Position numbers and translations under genes: made by a program
The notes under the pieces: generated by a model
The model's database searches: none
What the model saw: the letters and a program-made list of their open reading frames with translations, nothing else
Told to the model about the DNA's origin: nothing
From: Clavulina sp. PMI_390
Taxonomy: Eukaryota; Basidiomycota; Agaricomycetes; Cantharellales; Hydnaceae
NCBI GenBank assembly: GCA_015039315.1
Contig: WIDE01000126.1
Coordinates: forward strand, 29,482-93,481
Direction of reading: 5' to 3'
Length of the DNA stretch: 64,000 bases
Shown: one piece after another, positions 29,685-40,804 of the stretch
Position numbering within the stretch: position 1 is the stretch's first letter
Layout: each line of letters starts with the position of its first letter

Positions 29685-31199
29685 CTATGAGTTTTGACAA
29701 GGACATCTTTTCCAAGTGAGTTTGCGTGTGGCTTTTGTGAGCTCTTTCTCAAGATTTCGCACGCAAGACGGAACACGAAGCACGAGAGGCTCCGCACCTT
29801 GGGTACGTCTGTTAGACACCATGTTCTGGATAGCTTCCTCCAAAGCCTTCCGCGACTCTTTGCTGGGCTGGAAGCCGCCGTCTACCACAACGCGCAATTC
29901 TTCCAGCTTTGGGAACTGGAGACTTGTAGGGGAGCCAAATAAGCTACCAACCACTGTGGGCAACTGATCGTGGAAATCAGCTATCCTAAGGTACGTCACT
30001 TTCCTGTAAAGGCCCTGGTAGCACCTTCAGCACCATTTTCGCGCTGCCAAGCGACGTGGAGAAAGACTCACAAGTGAATTAAAGTGTTCGGCTAGCGTCC
30101 ATCCATGGCCCATCAATCCACTCGGCGAATCTTCCTCGGCATACCGCACCAATACGTGTTCTAATTGGAGATCGGAGATTTGCGTACTGTCAAGATGATC
30201 CAGAACAGCAGTGGTATTCTGAGCTATCGAGTCCATAATCGCAAGTGATTGCAAACCGGGTATCAGCACTGGCGGACCAAGGAGGGCCTGCTCAGCGATG
30301 GAGACATCAAGGATATTGAGTGAACGGAGGTTGTGAAATCCTTCGAAAAATTTGACGAAGTTGCGAGGAGTTGTGTGTAGCTTCTCAATGCTCAGACGTG
30401 AGCACCAGAGCTGGGAAGTTGAAAGGATAGGTAGGTGGCGCGTTTCCAGTTTGAACACGTCGAGAGCCGGAAAGTGAACATATTCCATATCCAGTGGTCC
30501 ATGGGTAGGGTCCCCGACCATGTGGATTGCCTCCGCAGGAAGCATTGATAGCATGCCTCCTCGGCCAAATGCGTCACATAGCGCAAAACTACCGCTCAGA
30601 TTGTCTCCCTTGATAGTCAATTGACTGATACGGCGTTGCTGAATTTGTTGAATGACATCTTGCACTGAACCAGCTAATTTCTCAAAACGGCGCAGCTTCG
30701 GTGGTGGGTCACGAGAGATGGAAATACTGATGGGAAGGTCTGATGACAGTTGAAGTGATCGTTGGAGCATGGGAATTGAGTCTGCGGGATCAATGGTAGT
30801 CCAGAGCTGTGGACAGACAGACGCGGTCGCCCTCCACCGTCGACAGACTGCCATAAGGGAGTGGCCTCCTTGTCTCCCCTCTTCGGCAGCAACGAGGAAG
30901 AGGAATATCATCTGTTGGATTTCGTCCGGGATCTGAAGGGCAGGGCATACTGAGTTAGTTGCCACAGAGTGTTCAAGACGAACAGAGTCACGAAAGGATT
31001 GTGCTTTCCTGACAAACCCATCAAGCAGCTCAAGCAACTGTTCTGAATGGACAAGAGAGCCCGAGATTGCTTCAGCTCTCGCTGCTCGTGTATGCGGAAA
31101 GAAAGGTTGTTCAGTGACCGATGACAACCCTGTTTCTCCAAGATTCTCAAGTCGATCAACTAGCAAGCGAACCTCAGAACAGAAGGTTTGAAGGCCCAT
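29685..31199 (-). CDS. F-box protein, array copy A
   Basis: Candidate SCF ubiquitin-ligase adaptor. Exon 1 is 31199-30072 and exon 2 is 30014-29685 (330 nt), giving 485 residues exactly in frame. An N-terminal helical module of about 95 residues contains FFPHTRAARAEAISGSL and RDSVRLEHSVATNSVCPALQ. It leads into the F-box: LQIPDEIQQMIFLFLV, then CRRWRATASVCPQLWTTI. The rest is a repeat-like Leu-rich region, with a conserved DVIQQIQQRRIS, a FGRGGMLSML block, and a second exon beginning GLYRKVTYLRIADFHDQL. The last residues are CPCQNS, a Cys-x-Cys tail shared with copies B and C. The C-terminal region resembles divergent leucine-rich repeats but no clean repeat period was established. Substrate unknown. 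It is the leftmost copy of eight in the same orientation. Confidence 0.85.
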
Positions 31200-31507
31200 G
31201 GCGTTTGGGAGGGAGGGAGATGTGACTTAGTCTTGGATACCAGTGTTTTGCCCTGATGTTGGTTCCCACGCTTCCTAAACTGGACTCAATACAAAATTTC
31301 ATTCTTGCCCCACCTCACGAGTCGCTTTCCCTCTTCTCCGGGTTGTATCGTGATTGAATGCTTGTTTCGAGACCTGCCAACATTTTTCGTCATTGAGGGC
31401 TCGATTTTCTAACCGTAAATCATTACAGGCCGTCGGACTAGTGCGAAAATATAATGACGAGGCGGTACCTGATGAGCATCGGGAGGTTGGAGGCAGAACT
31501 TGATGCG
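31200..31507. other. Spacer between F-box copies A and B
   Basis: About 308 bp holding the copy A promoter and the copy B 3' end. Nothing further recognised. Confidence 0.4.
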
Positions 31508-33058
31508 CTACGAGCTCTCGCACGAGCATTTTCGCCACGTGAGGGAATTCACCTCTTGCGTAAGCTCGGATTCGAGGTGATGCAGGCAAGAAGGCACACG
31601 GAGCTCCAACATCGGCGCACCTTGAGCGCGCCGATTGGATAGCAATGACTTCACTGAGGTGCTAAGAGCCTCCCGAGTTTCTTCAGTCGATTCAGACTCG
31701 TCATCCACGATGATGCGTAACTTTTCCAACCTCGGGAATTGGAGAGTCGAGGTTGATCCAAGCACGCTGTCGAGCACCATCGATAGTTCTTGATGATAAT
31801 CGGACAGCCTAAGATAAGTGACGTTCTGGTATTGGCCCTGGTACATGGATAATGTCAGCACTACCGTCAACGCCTTAGTCCTCATAGAAATACTTACCGG
31901 CTGGCTAAAGTGGTCTGCAAGAATCTGGGCATGGCCGCTTAGTGCACTTGGCGATTCGTCCTGAACATCATAAGCTAAGGCAAATTCCAGCCTAAGATCC
32001 ACGAGCTTACTCGTGTCGAATAGGTCCAGCACTTTGCGTGTATCCTGAGCTAAGAAATTGATAATCTCAATTCCACGCAGAGAGGGAATCGAAACTGGCC
32101 ACCAATCGTCATCATCAATGTCACTACTTATGATGGACAGGTAGCGGATGACAAGCGTTTCGACGTGCCTGAAGCCTTCAAGAAAGCCGACGAGGCTTCC
32201 GGGGACTGTGTCCAACCCGTGAATATCAAGATGCAAGCACCAGAGCTGAGAATCACTGAGGCGAGGAAAAGAGCACCCTTTAAGCTCGAATATTTCGAGG
32301 TTTGGGAAATCTACAAATCTCAGATCCATCTGGTTTTGAAAAAACGTAGGCGAACCGCCAAGGAGAGACATCTTCTCGGTTCGAAGTAGCGATAACGTGC
32401 TGTCTCGGCCAAATGCATCACATAAGGCGAGACCGTCGCTGAGTGCTTCTGCCACGATGGAAACTCCGCGGATGGGGCGCTCTTCAATCTGACGAATGAT
32501 ATCCTGTATAGAGCCAGCTTCCTTTTCGTAGTCACGGATTCTACGGGGAGGACAGCGAGACACGAGTACTTGGAGGGGGAGGTCCGAGGAGAGTTGGAGC
32601 GACCGTTGAAGTATAGGGAGGGGATCTGCTGGGTTGATCGTAGTCCAAAGTCGTGGACATACTAAGGCAGTAGCCCTCCACCGTCGACAGACCTGCATTA
32701 GCCACGCAGGATGGGGATCACTATCATCAAGTTCGTGGTCTTGTGCATGGAAGTGAAAAATCATTCGTAGTAGTTCGTCCGGAATCTGGAGAACCGGACA
32801 CACGGAGTTGGCCGCAACTGCATGCTCCAAACGAAGCGAGTCATGAAGGGACTGCGTTTTGTTGAGAAGCGAGCTAAGCAGTTGCAGCAATTGCTCTGAA
32901 TGACCCAGAGAGCTGGAGACTGCCTCTGCCCTCTTTGCGCGCGTATGAGGAGAATATGCTTGCTGCGTCGCTGCTGAAAGCGCGGTCTCCCCAAGCCTCT
33001 CCAGCTGATCTACTAGGACGCGAACGTCGGAACAGAATGACTGCAATCCTGCACCCAT
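31508..33058 (-). CDS. F-box protein, array copy B
   Basis: Paralogue of copy A: start MGAGLQSFCSDVRVLVDQLE, F-box at LQIPDELLRMIFHFHAQD and CRRWRATALVCPRLWTTI, tail ending KCSCESS. Exons 33058-31898 and 31837-31508 give 496 residues. The intron (31838-31897) is exactly 60 nt, a multiple of three, and has no in-frame stop. The unspliced message would therefore also be open, encoding 516 residues with a 20-residue insert. Splicing is still expected, because the GTAAGT donor and TACCAG acceptor match those of the paralogues. An acidic stretch (SDIDDDDW) replaces part of the repeat region found in other copies. Role: probable SCF adaptor, target unknown. Confidence 0.85.
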   Translation of the reverse strand: MGAGLQSFCSDVRVLVDQLERLGETALSAATQQAYSPHTRAKRAEAVSSSLGHSEQLLQLLSSLLNKTQSLHDSLRLEHAVAANSVCPVLQIPDELLRMIFHFHAQDHELDDSDPHPAWLMQVCRRWRATALVCPRLWTTINPADPLPILQRSLQLSSDLPLQVLVSRCPPRRIRDYEKEAGSIQDIIRQIEERPIRGVSIVAEALSDGLALCDAFGRDSTLSLLRTEKMSLLGGSPTFFQNQMDLRFVDFPNLEIFELKGCSFPRLSDSQLWCLHLDIHGLDTVPGSLVGFLEGFRHVETLVIRYLSIISSDIDDDDWWPVSIPSLRGIEIINFLAQDTRKVLDLFDTSKLVDLRLEFALAYDVQDESPSALSGHAQILADHFSQPVSISMRTKALTVVLTLSMYQGQYQNVTYLRLSDYHQELSMVLDSVLGSTSTLQFPRLEKLRIIVDDESESTEETREALSTSVKSLLSNRRAQGAPMLELRVPSCLHHLESELTQEVNSLTWRKCSCESS

Positions 33059-33624
33059 TGATAGGAGAAAAGAGTTGGTTGTTGAGGTGGGGTCAAAGGC
33101 TTGGGATCATGAACAGAGTATCTGCACTGCCTCAAATGACTCATAGAGATGTTGGTCCCAGGGACACTCTCGATGCAAGCGGTGGCGATGTTCCAACGCA
33201 GTGTCAACAAACGCACGTGCACAGGAATTTGTGCCTCTCTGTGTCGTTTCACATCATATCTGAAGCGTATCTTTGGATGGAGCAAAGCACTTCGCCACCC
33301 TTAGTTACTTGTGTATTCCACGCACGAATGCGTCCCTCCTTCAACACTCCCGTTCTAAGTCTGGCAACCCATCACATGTATGCAGCCAGTCCCCTGTTGA
33401 TATATTTCTAAGTCGGGATGCGTATATGTTGCTAGCTCATTCTTCGAGCGAAAATCATGGCCCATTTGATAACTCAAGTATTATGAACAGTAAAAGCGAA
33501 TTTTGAACAAGGAGTGCAATTGTACGAGCAGGGTTTGCGGTGAAACCGCACGATGAGAGTGAGGGCTATCCCATACCATCATGAACCGGTCAGTATGAGG
33601 GATCACGACAGAGAATCTCCAGCC
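33059..33624. other. Spacer between F-box copies B and C
   Basis: About 566 bp. Small open frames only; no paralogue remnant recognised. It includes the copy B promoter. Confidence 0.4.
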
Positions 33625-35138
33625 CTATGAGGTTTGGCACGGGCATGGGTGCCACGTGAGGGACAATGTCGCTTGTAGGAGCTCCGTCCCGAGGTTGTGC
33701 AGGCACGTCGGAACACAAAGCGCCAACATCCCCCCGCCTCGAGAGCGCCGGCTCGACAACAATGACACAACGGACGTGCCCAATAGGCCTCGAGTTTTTT
33801 CAGATGATTCTGGGTCGGATTCTACCACAGCCCATAACTCTTCCAGCTTGGGCAGCTGGAGGTCTGTGTGAGAATTAACGACACAACCAAGCACCATGGC
33901 TAGGTGTTCATGGTTATCGGATATTTTGAGAGAAGTAATGTTTTCGTACTGGGGCTGAGGAGAATATCAACACCGATGATCCAAAGCGAGGATAATAAGG
34001 TAGAACTCACTGATGGTTTGAAGTGCCGGGCCAAAGTCGAAACATGCTGCATTACTAACTCTGGTGAATCCACCCCGACATCATACGCTAATGCATGGTT
34101 CAACTCGAGTGTCGATAACGCTTTGGTGTCGATGAGGCCTAAGGCCATGACCGTATCTGATGCGGTGGAGTGATTGATAGTCATTGATTCCAGGCTGCGC
34201 ATGGGCGCTAACATTAGGTACTCTTCATCATCATGAATGGAGACACATGACACATCAATCGAAATCACATTTCGAAAAGCGTGGACAAACGTGTTGTAAG
34301 GGTCGGTCGTGGTCTCTAGCATCTGGATGCTCAGGTGCGGGCACTGAAGCTGAGAATTGAGAAGGAATGGGAAGGAGCATGCCGTGACCTCAAACACTTG
34401 GAGGTTTGGTAAATCCACACCAGCCAGATCCACCTGAATATCATAAATCCCGCTAGATAGCCGTATCAGCTCAGCAGGAATTGTTGAGAATGTGCTACCT
34501 CGCCCGAACGCATCGCGTAAGGCAAGACCTTCGCGGACGGCGTCTCCCAAAATGGATAACGTGCTGATACGGCGCTGTTGGATTTGTTGAATGACATCTT
34601 GTATGGATTCTGGCCCCATTTCGAACCAGCGGAGTTTATACGGTGGAGCACGAGAGAAGAGGATCTGGAGAGGGTGATTTGATGATAGTTGGAGCGAGCG
34701 TTGAAGCATTGGAATGGAGTCTGCGGTGTTAATCGTAGCCCATAGTTGCGGACAGAGCAGTGCGATGGCCCTCCAGCGCCGACAGACAGTGATGAGAGAG
34801 TGCGCGCTCTGGCCACTTTCTTCATCCGCGATGGAAATGAGAAAAATCATTTGTTGTATTTCGTCTGGGATCTGGAGGGCAGGGCAAATCGAGTTCGTTG
34901 CCACGGCGTGTTCAAGGCGAACGCAATCACGCAAGGACTGGGTCTTCCCAAGGACCCCATCAAGGAGTCCGAGAACCTGCTCCGAATGGATCAGAGAGTC
35001 AGAACACGCATGAGCTCTTGCTGCTCGCGTGTGGGGAAAGAAAGGTTGTTGAGTGAACGGAGACAAGTGTGGGCCCCCAAGACACTTCAGTCGGTCGACC
35101 AGTTGACCAATATCGGAACAGACGGAGTGGAAGTCCAT
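33625..35138 (-). CDS. F-box protein, array copy C
   Basis: Paralogue of A and B. Exon 1 runs from the ATG at 35138 (MDFHSVCSDIGQLVDRLK) to 34011 and exon 2 from 33954 to 33625 (330 nt), giving 485 residues. An upstream in-frame start at about 35201 would add 21 residues that have no counterpart in the paralogues, so I prefer 35138. The F-box is LQIPDEIQQMIFLISIAD then CRRWRAIALLCPQLWATI. The middle contains DVIQQIQQRRISTLSI and AFGRGSTFSTIPAELI. Exon 2 starts PQYENITSLKISDNHEHL and ends CPCQTS. The protein is intact. It most resembles copy A in the F-box and linker, suggesting a relatively recent duplication within the left block. Confidence 0.84.
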
Positions 35139-35492
35139 CGAAGACGCAAGGCAGTTGGATGTCAGGTTACGGTGCTCGTTTCTACTTTTATTCCCCGACA
35201 AAGGGGCTTTCCTTCATCGCCGCTCCATATTTGCAATTTTGGGCCCCACAATGGCGCTGTCAATGACGTCAAGTTGGTTCTAACTTTATCGGTTTCATCA
35301 TCACGAGGCTCGTGGTGAATGGACCAGTTTCGGGCGGTTGAGATGCTGGTGCGGACGTAGAGAAAGCTATCGATAGCAGGGGCGTTACTCCCACATAAGC
35401 TTGCACAAGTCTATACTGCGAACGAGTAATGACAAAGTAAAGTGCAAGATGTACAGTGAATATGAGAGCGAGGTCCGCCTCATAATGCGCCA
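35139..35492. other. Spacer between F-box copies C and D
   Basis: About 354 bp of promoter and 3' flank. No other feature seen. Confidence 0.4.
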
Positions 35493-37027
35493 TTACGAGG
35501 ATAGTGAATCCCACTCATCCGAGTCTTGGCAAGGACACATATGCCACGTGAGGGATTTCGTGGCTTTCGCAAGCTTCAGTTCGAAGTCGCTCAAGCACGA
35601 TGGAACGCAAAGCTCCAGGCGGCCTGCCCCCTGTGCGCGCCGGTTCGACAGCATGAGCATTACTGACTTTCCCAGTAATTTTCGCTTCTTGCGCGTCCAT
35701 TCTGATTCCAGGTCCACGATGGCTTCGAATTCTTCTAGGTTTGGGAGTTGGAGGACCGTGGGTGACCCTAAGATGCTGCTAATCATGACAGATAGTTCTT
35801 CGTGGTGGTCGGCGATACTGAGACAAGTTATGTTGTGGTATCGGCTCTGAAGACTGTAAGAACTCTACTACTTCATAATAAATCACATAAAGCACAGCTC
35901 ACCGATGTTTTAAAGTGCCTGGTCAAGGGCATAGCATAGTCCCGTAATGTGTAAGATACATACTCGCCGAAATCGGGCGCTAATACATGCACTAGCTCGA
36001 GTGACGAGATTTTGCTGCCACCAATAAGATCGAGTATCATCGCCGTATCAGCAGCGGTGGTATATCGAATGTTCAGCGACTCCAAACCACGGATAGTGAT
36101 AGGCGAAGAATCTTCCTCGTCGTCAGGAATGGAGAAGTGGGTTATTTCAATTGACTGGATAGCTTCAAAGCCTTGGAGAAATGTGAGAAACTCGTCAGGG
36201 GATGTATCTAGCGGCCCAATGCTCATATCTGAGCAATGGAGGTCGTTATAAAGGAGAAGGGGGAGGGAGCATGATCTGAGCTCAACATCTTCGAGATCCG
36301 GGAGCCTCACGCCGCTCATTCGTACTGGCGCATCATCTCTCTCGCCAATAATACATAAAGATTCAACAGGAAGCATCGTCAGTGTGCTACCGCGACCGAA
36401 TGAATTAGCCAAATCAAGGCCATAACGCACGGCGTCTTCCGTGATCGACAACCGACCAATCTGCCTCTGCGAGACCTGCTGAATTATTGCTTCCATGGAA
36501 CCTGCGGACCCCTCGAGGGGGCGCAGGGTTTGAGGGGGAGGACGTGAGAATTGGATGCGAAGGGGAAGGCTTGACGAGAACTGGAGTGAACGTTGAAGTG
36601 AGGGAATGGAATCCGCGGTGTTGATTGTAGTCCACAGCTGTGGGCAGGCGAATGCCGCTGCTCTCCACCGTTGACAGACTGCCGCGAAGAAATTTCCACC
36701 CCGACCTCTTTTTGTATAGGGCGACTCCAGGAATATCATGTGCAGTAGTTCATCTGGGATCTGGAGAGCAGGACAGATGGAGTTCCCTGCCGCCGCATGT
36801 TCCAGTCGAATAGAGTCGCGCAAATACTGCGTTGTTGCAAGAACTTCATCCAGCAGTTTGACTAATTGCTCTGAATGGGCGAGCGAGTCAGAAATTGCAT
36901 TAGCTCTTGCGGTTCGTGTGTGAGGAAAGAAGTGTTTTTCGGACACTTTGGACAAGCAAGAATCTCCAAGCTTCTCGAGTTTTCCCACGAGCTGACGAAC
37001 GTCAGAGCAGAATGATTGAAGCCCCAT
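35493..37027 (-). CDS. F-box protein, array copy D (extended C-terminus)
   Basis: Paralogue starting MGLQSFCSDVRQLVGKLEKL. Exons 37027-35903 and 35846-35493. Exon 2 is 354 nt, exactly 24 nt (eight codons) longer than in copies A, B, C and E. The common stop after the Cys-x-Cys tail has been replaced, so CPCQDS is followed by DEWDSLSS. The F-box is LQIPDELLHMIFLESPYT then CQRWRAAAFACPQLWTTI. The middle contains AIIQQVSQRQIGRLSI and SFGRGSTLTMLPVESL. 492 residues, no disruption. The extension buries the terminal cysteine motif of its relatives, which could change any modification of that tail. Confidence 0.84.
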
Positions 37028-37403
37028 GGGCTCAGAGGACGTAGTTTGAGACGCTAGTGTTTGGTGATGAAGTTTATCGCCAACACGTGCACGTGAACCC
37101 TGAATTTCCTATCTGCACAGCCTCATATTTAGGAACCTCGGTCGCCACGCTTCGCGGTCTCGTTGGTCACTATGTAAGCTGATTCGATTCCAATTCAGGA
37201 GGGCTGGGGACGAAGGCTAGAGCGTCAAGGGACGAGAAATGAAAATCTAGGGTACAAATCCAACTGGGGCTCATTTCAATGTGATATCGATATTGGTACT
37301 GCACAATTGTGAAGGCGCGAGGGAGGGGAGTGGAGTTCATTGATGAGACAGAAACTGCGCATAGTCGACCCGGCAATATATAAGCCCCAAACGCTTCCAA
37401 GAT
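37028..37403. other. Spacer between F-box copies D and E
   Basis: About 376 bp of flanking sequence. No gene or repeat recognised. Confidence 0.4.
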
Positions 37404-38910
37404 CTATGGTTTCTGGCAAGAGCATTCGTCCCACGTCAGAGCCCGTGTCGCCTGTGCCAGCTCCGCTTGAATACTCCGCAGGCACGAGGGAACCTGAAGA
37501 GCGAGGGGTTGCGCATTGAGGGCGCCCCGGTAAGAGAGAATATCTAAGACCACCGTCGCCAGCAACTCTTGACTCTCATCATCAACCTCTTTCTCCTCTT
37601 CTGTAGCAATATGTAGTTGTTCCAGTTGTGGGAATGGGAGAGTCTCGAGACTACCTAAAATGACGCCAAGTGCCGTATGAAGACTGTTATGCCACTCGGT
37701 AATCTCGAGAAAAGCGACATTTTGGTATAAATCCTAGTAAATAGGTCGAGTCAGTATATAGTTACAAGAGACCATAAGGAACAAGGCCTACCACATCGCT
37801 GAAATGCATAACCAGAATAAGATCACCGTCCTCCAGGTCATCATCCACGTTGGATGTTAGTACACAACACAAATAGAGGTCAACGACTTCGCTCAAATCC
37901 AGAAGTTCCAAAGCAGCGATTGTATCGTTGGCCGCCGAATGGCTAACGGTGAAGGATAGTAGATCCCCTGGCGGCAGTTGCGCCAGTCCATTACCGTCAT
38001 CGATCAAAGAGCAGCCAGCAATCTCGATCGATTCCACACCAGTAAACCCCTTGAGGAATTTGACGTAGTCTTGAGGACAGGAAGTGAGCCCTACCAAATG
38101 CAGACTGTCACAATAAAGCTGGGACCTTCGAAAGCGGGGAACAGAAGAACTTCCAAGCCAGAACTCCTTGAGTACTGGGAATTCCACGCCTGTGAGATCC
38201 ACTCGATTTTCAGAGACTGCATCGCTGATGTAAATCTCTTTGGTGTGGAGCATGGAAAGAGTGCTACCTCGACCAAATGCACTGCGTAAAGCGAGCCCAT
38301 CGCGAAGTGCTTTATCGGCAATTTTCAAACTTCTGACGCTGCGCCTTTGGATCTGCTTGATAATATCTTCTATGGTGTCTGCCGTTTCAGACCCAGGCTC
38401 TGGGTCGGGAGTAGAGCGCGAGAATATGATGTCAAAAGGGACATGTGAAGGTAGCTGAAGTGATCTTTGGAGCGTGGGGATGGAGTCAGCGGTATTTATT
38501 GTAGTCTAGATTCGGGAATAGCCCAGCGTAGTAGACCTCCACACCCGATAGACCTGCATCCAACAGGCTCGAGCGGCGGGAAGGGGTCCATCGTCCTCAG
38601 GATCATGGAGGAGAAAGACAAGTCGGAGTATTTCATCAGGGAGCTGGAGAGCAGGGCAGACCGAATTGGCTGCAGCGGCACGCTTTATACGAATATCATC
38701 GCGTGATTCGCGCGTTTTCTGGGACAGCGCGTCAAAGAGCTCCGGCGCGCGCTGAGATTGATTTAAGAATACAAAGAGGGCTTCGGCTCTCGCGGTTCGA
38801 GTGTGTGGCGAGTAGAAGCCCTGAGACATATCTGGAGGATGAGCATATTCTAGTTCTTCGATCTGGGTGACTAGTTGACGGATGTCGGAGCAGGATGACT
38901 GCAGACTCAT
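37404..38910 (-). pseudogene. F-box gene copy E with nonsense codon in the F-box
   Basis: Full-length paralogue (exons 38910-37792 and 37733-37404) with intact splice sites, frame and 330-nt second exon, but with a TAG at 38508-38506. Paralogues read QLWTTIN at this place; here it is RI, stop, TTIN, so the conserved F-box tryptophan codon TGG has become TAG. Upstream lie MSLQSSCSDIRQLVTQIEEL, FYSPHTRTARAEA and LQLPDEILRLVFLLHD. Downstream the frame is open from TTINTADSIPTLQRSL through AFGRGSTLSML to the end DECSCQKP. No other stop was found between the exons. A truncated protein of about 134 residues would contain most of an F-box and no substrate domain. A sequencing error or readthrough would also explain it. 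Confidence 0.8.
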
Positions 38911-39152
38911 GTCGAGAACGGACCGCTGCAACAGATACGAATTATGAGGTGGGATGGACCTCGGGCCAGCGCAAAACTCTTAGCGATACTCACATTTAAG
39001 CGCCGTCTTCGTGTGGTGAATGTAAATGTTTGACCTTTGCTCGTCGCTCGATTCGTGAAGGGTTCTGGGCGGTTGCACCGGCAGGATCCGAACTGCTGTG
39101 TATGCCGCCGTTCCGCTGGACATCTCTCACTAGAACCTCTCTTGCTATCACG

Positions 39153-40552
39153 ATGAATATCCAAAACAACGTGCCTCGTAACAATATGGCTGCGCGGATC
39201 GCGCTTGTGCAGTTCGACCCCAAAGTCAGCCTCAGTGCTGTCGACTCGCTTCGCCTATGATCTCATCATGAGTTGTTGTGAAGCTTGCCAAGATTCCAGA
39301 TAACATCGCCCAAGCAGAAAAGCTAACACAACAGTCAGCACATTCAAAAGCTTCGTCTCTTGCTCGTTAGCCCTTGAACTGAAATTGTGATGATTTCACT
39401 CTGGCAGCCTCCAGCCGAACACCCTGGACCTTTTATGCTTCCCTGAGATGGCGTTCACAGGTACAACATATCCCATCGTTACTTGAACCTACACGTAAAA
39501 TATCTAAAACCCACGCGAATACTTTTGGAAAGGCTATTCTTTCCCTGATTTACCAACCATTACCCCTTTCCTCGAATCACCTACGTCAGGGCCCACGTTC
39601 ACCTTTTGTAGTGCCCTCGCCAAACGACTCTCATGCCACATTATCGCCGGGTTCCCCGAGCGTGTGGAGTCCACACCATCGTACTCTGACTCAGCAGAAG
39701 TGGTAGCGGCCAATTCGGCAATGGTCGTGAATCCCCAAGGCGAGCTTATCCACTGCTATCGCAAAACGAACCTATTCATGATGGATAAGCCATGGGCCCA
39801 AGCTGGTCAGTCTATCGCTAGTGAATCTTCTAATGATCGTAACGATATCGATTTTGCGCCGAACAACGATTGCTGATCTATGATCTCATTTTGCGCTAGG
39901 CACGGGACTCGCGGTGGTTGACCTTCCCCCACCACTTGGCCGTACAGCCCTCGCCATCTGTATGGACCTCAATCCCATCTCCCCCGGACCTTTCACCGTC
40001 TCCACCATACCATACGAAGTAGCCGACTTCGTCCTTGCCAATGAGTGTCGTACGCTCGTCGCCCCATGTAATTGGCTCGATCCTGGGACGCACCTCGATA
40101 GAAACTGGTGTCTGGGAACAGTAAATTACTGGACGAACAGACTGTATCCATTATGGGCTGACCCGGATGAAGATGTGCATGCTGATGAAGACGAGGAAGA
40201 TGGATCCGATGTGATGTCGACGCATTCAGGGTCAGAGGCTACAAAGGTGGAGACGGAAGAAGCAGGAGAGGATAATTCCTTAGCAACCGACGCTGGACGG
40301 GATGTACTTGCTGTTATCTGCAATCGCTCAGGAACCGAGCTTGGTATGTCCCTTCTTCTCTATCCGGCTTGTACTCTCACGAATTTAATGACCACCTCGG
40401 GGCTAAAACGTGCTTATACTTTTCTAGGAACAACTTTTGCAGGGACGTCAACGTTGTTCAAGATGGTGAGGGGCAAAGAGCCAGAAGTGGTGGGGCTATT
40501 ACGGAGAGATGAGAGTTCCGTGCGGGTGTACAATATCGAGAGATCCTTCTAA
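39153..40552 (+). CDS. NTA1: Protein N-terminal asparagine/glutamine amidohydrolase
   Basis: Nitrilase-superfamily amidase that deamidates N-terminal Asn or Gln of proteins, creating destabilising Asp or Glu for the N-degron pathway. The catalytic Glu-Lys-Cys triad is visible: NTLDLLCFPEMAFTG (Glu), GELIHCYRKTNLF (Lys) and RTALAICMDLNP (Cys). The start MAARIALVQFDPK at 39186 is family-typical; an ATG at 39153 adds eleven residues. At least five short introns are needed, with conserved joins such as AFTG to KGYSFPDLPT and MDKPWAQA to GTGLAVVDLP. Conserved LVAPCNWLDPG follows the catalytic Cys. An acidic Ser/Glu-rich insert of about 50 residues (40160-40290) splits the core before VLAVICNRSGTELG. 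It is plus-strand and interrupts the minus-strand F-box array. About 390 residues; intact. Confidence 0.9.
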
Positions 40553-40804
40553 ACTCTTTGTATATTTGAAGTGATCAAATCGAGCCTTGTCGTATGTATC
40601 ACTAGAAAATCGGCGCCCGGTATCAGAACAGGCGGCTCCGGCATGGGTGTGACGCTATCTTGTCACAGCCCCAGTGCCCACGACTTCGGATCTCCTTGGG
40701 CACCTTTCTCTCACTAGAGCTCCTTCTGTAACCTGTACTTTTTGAGTTTTTGGGGCTATAAGGATCCTACCTACTTGAATAATAGGTTGTAAGGCGGACT
40801 GGTC

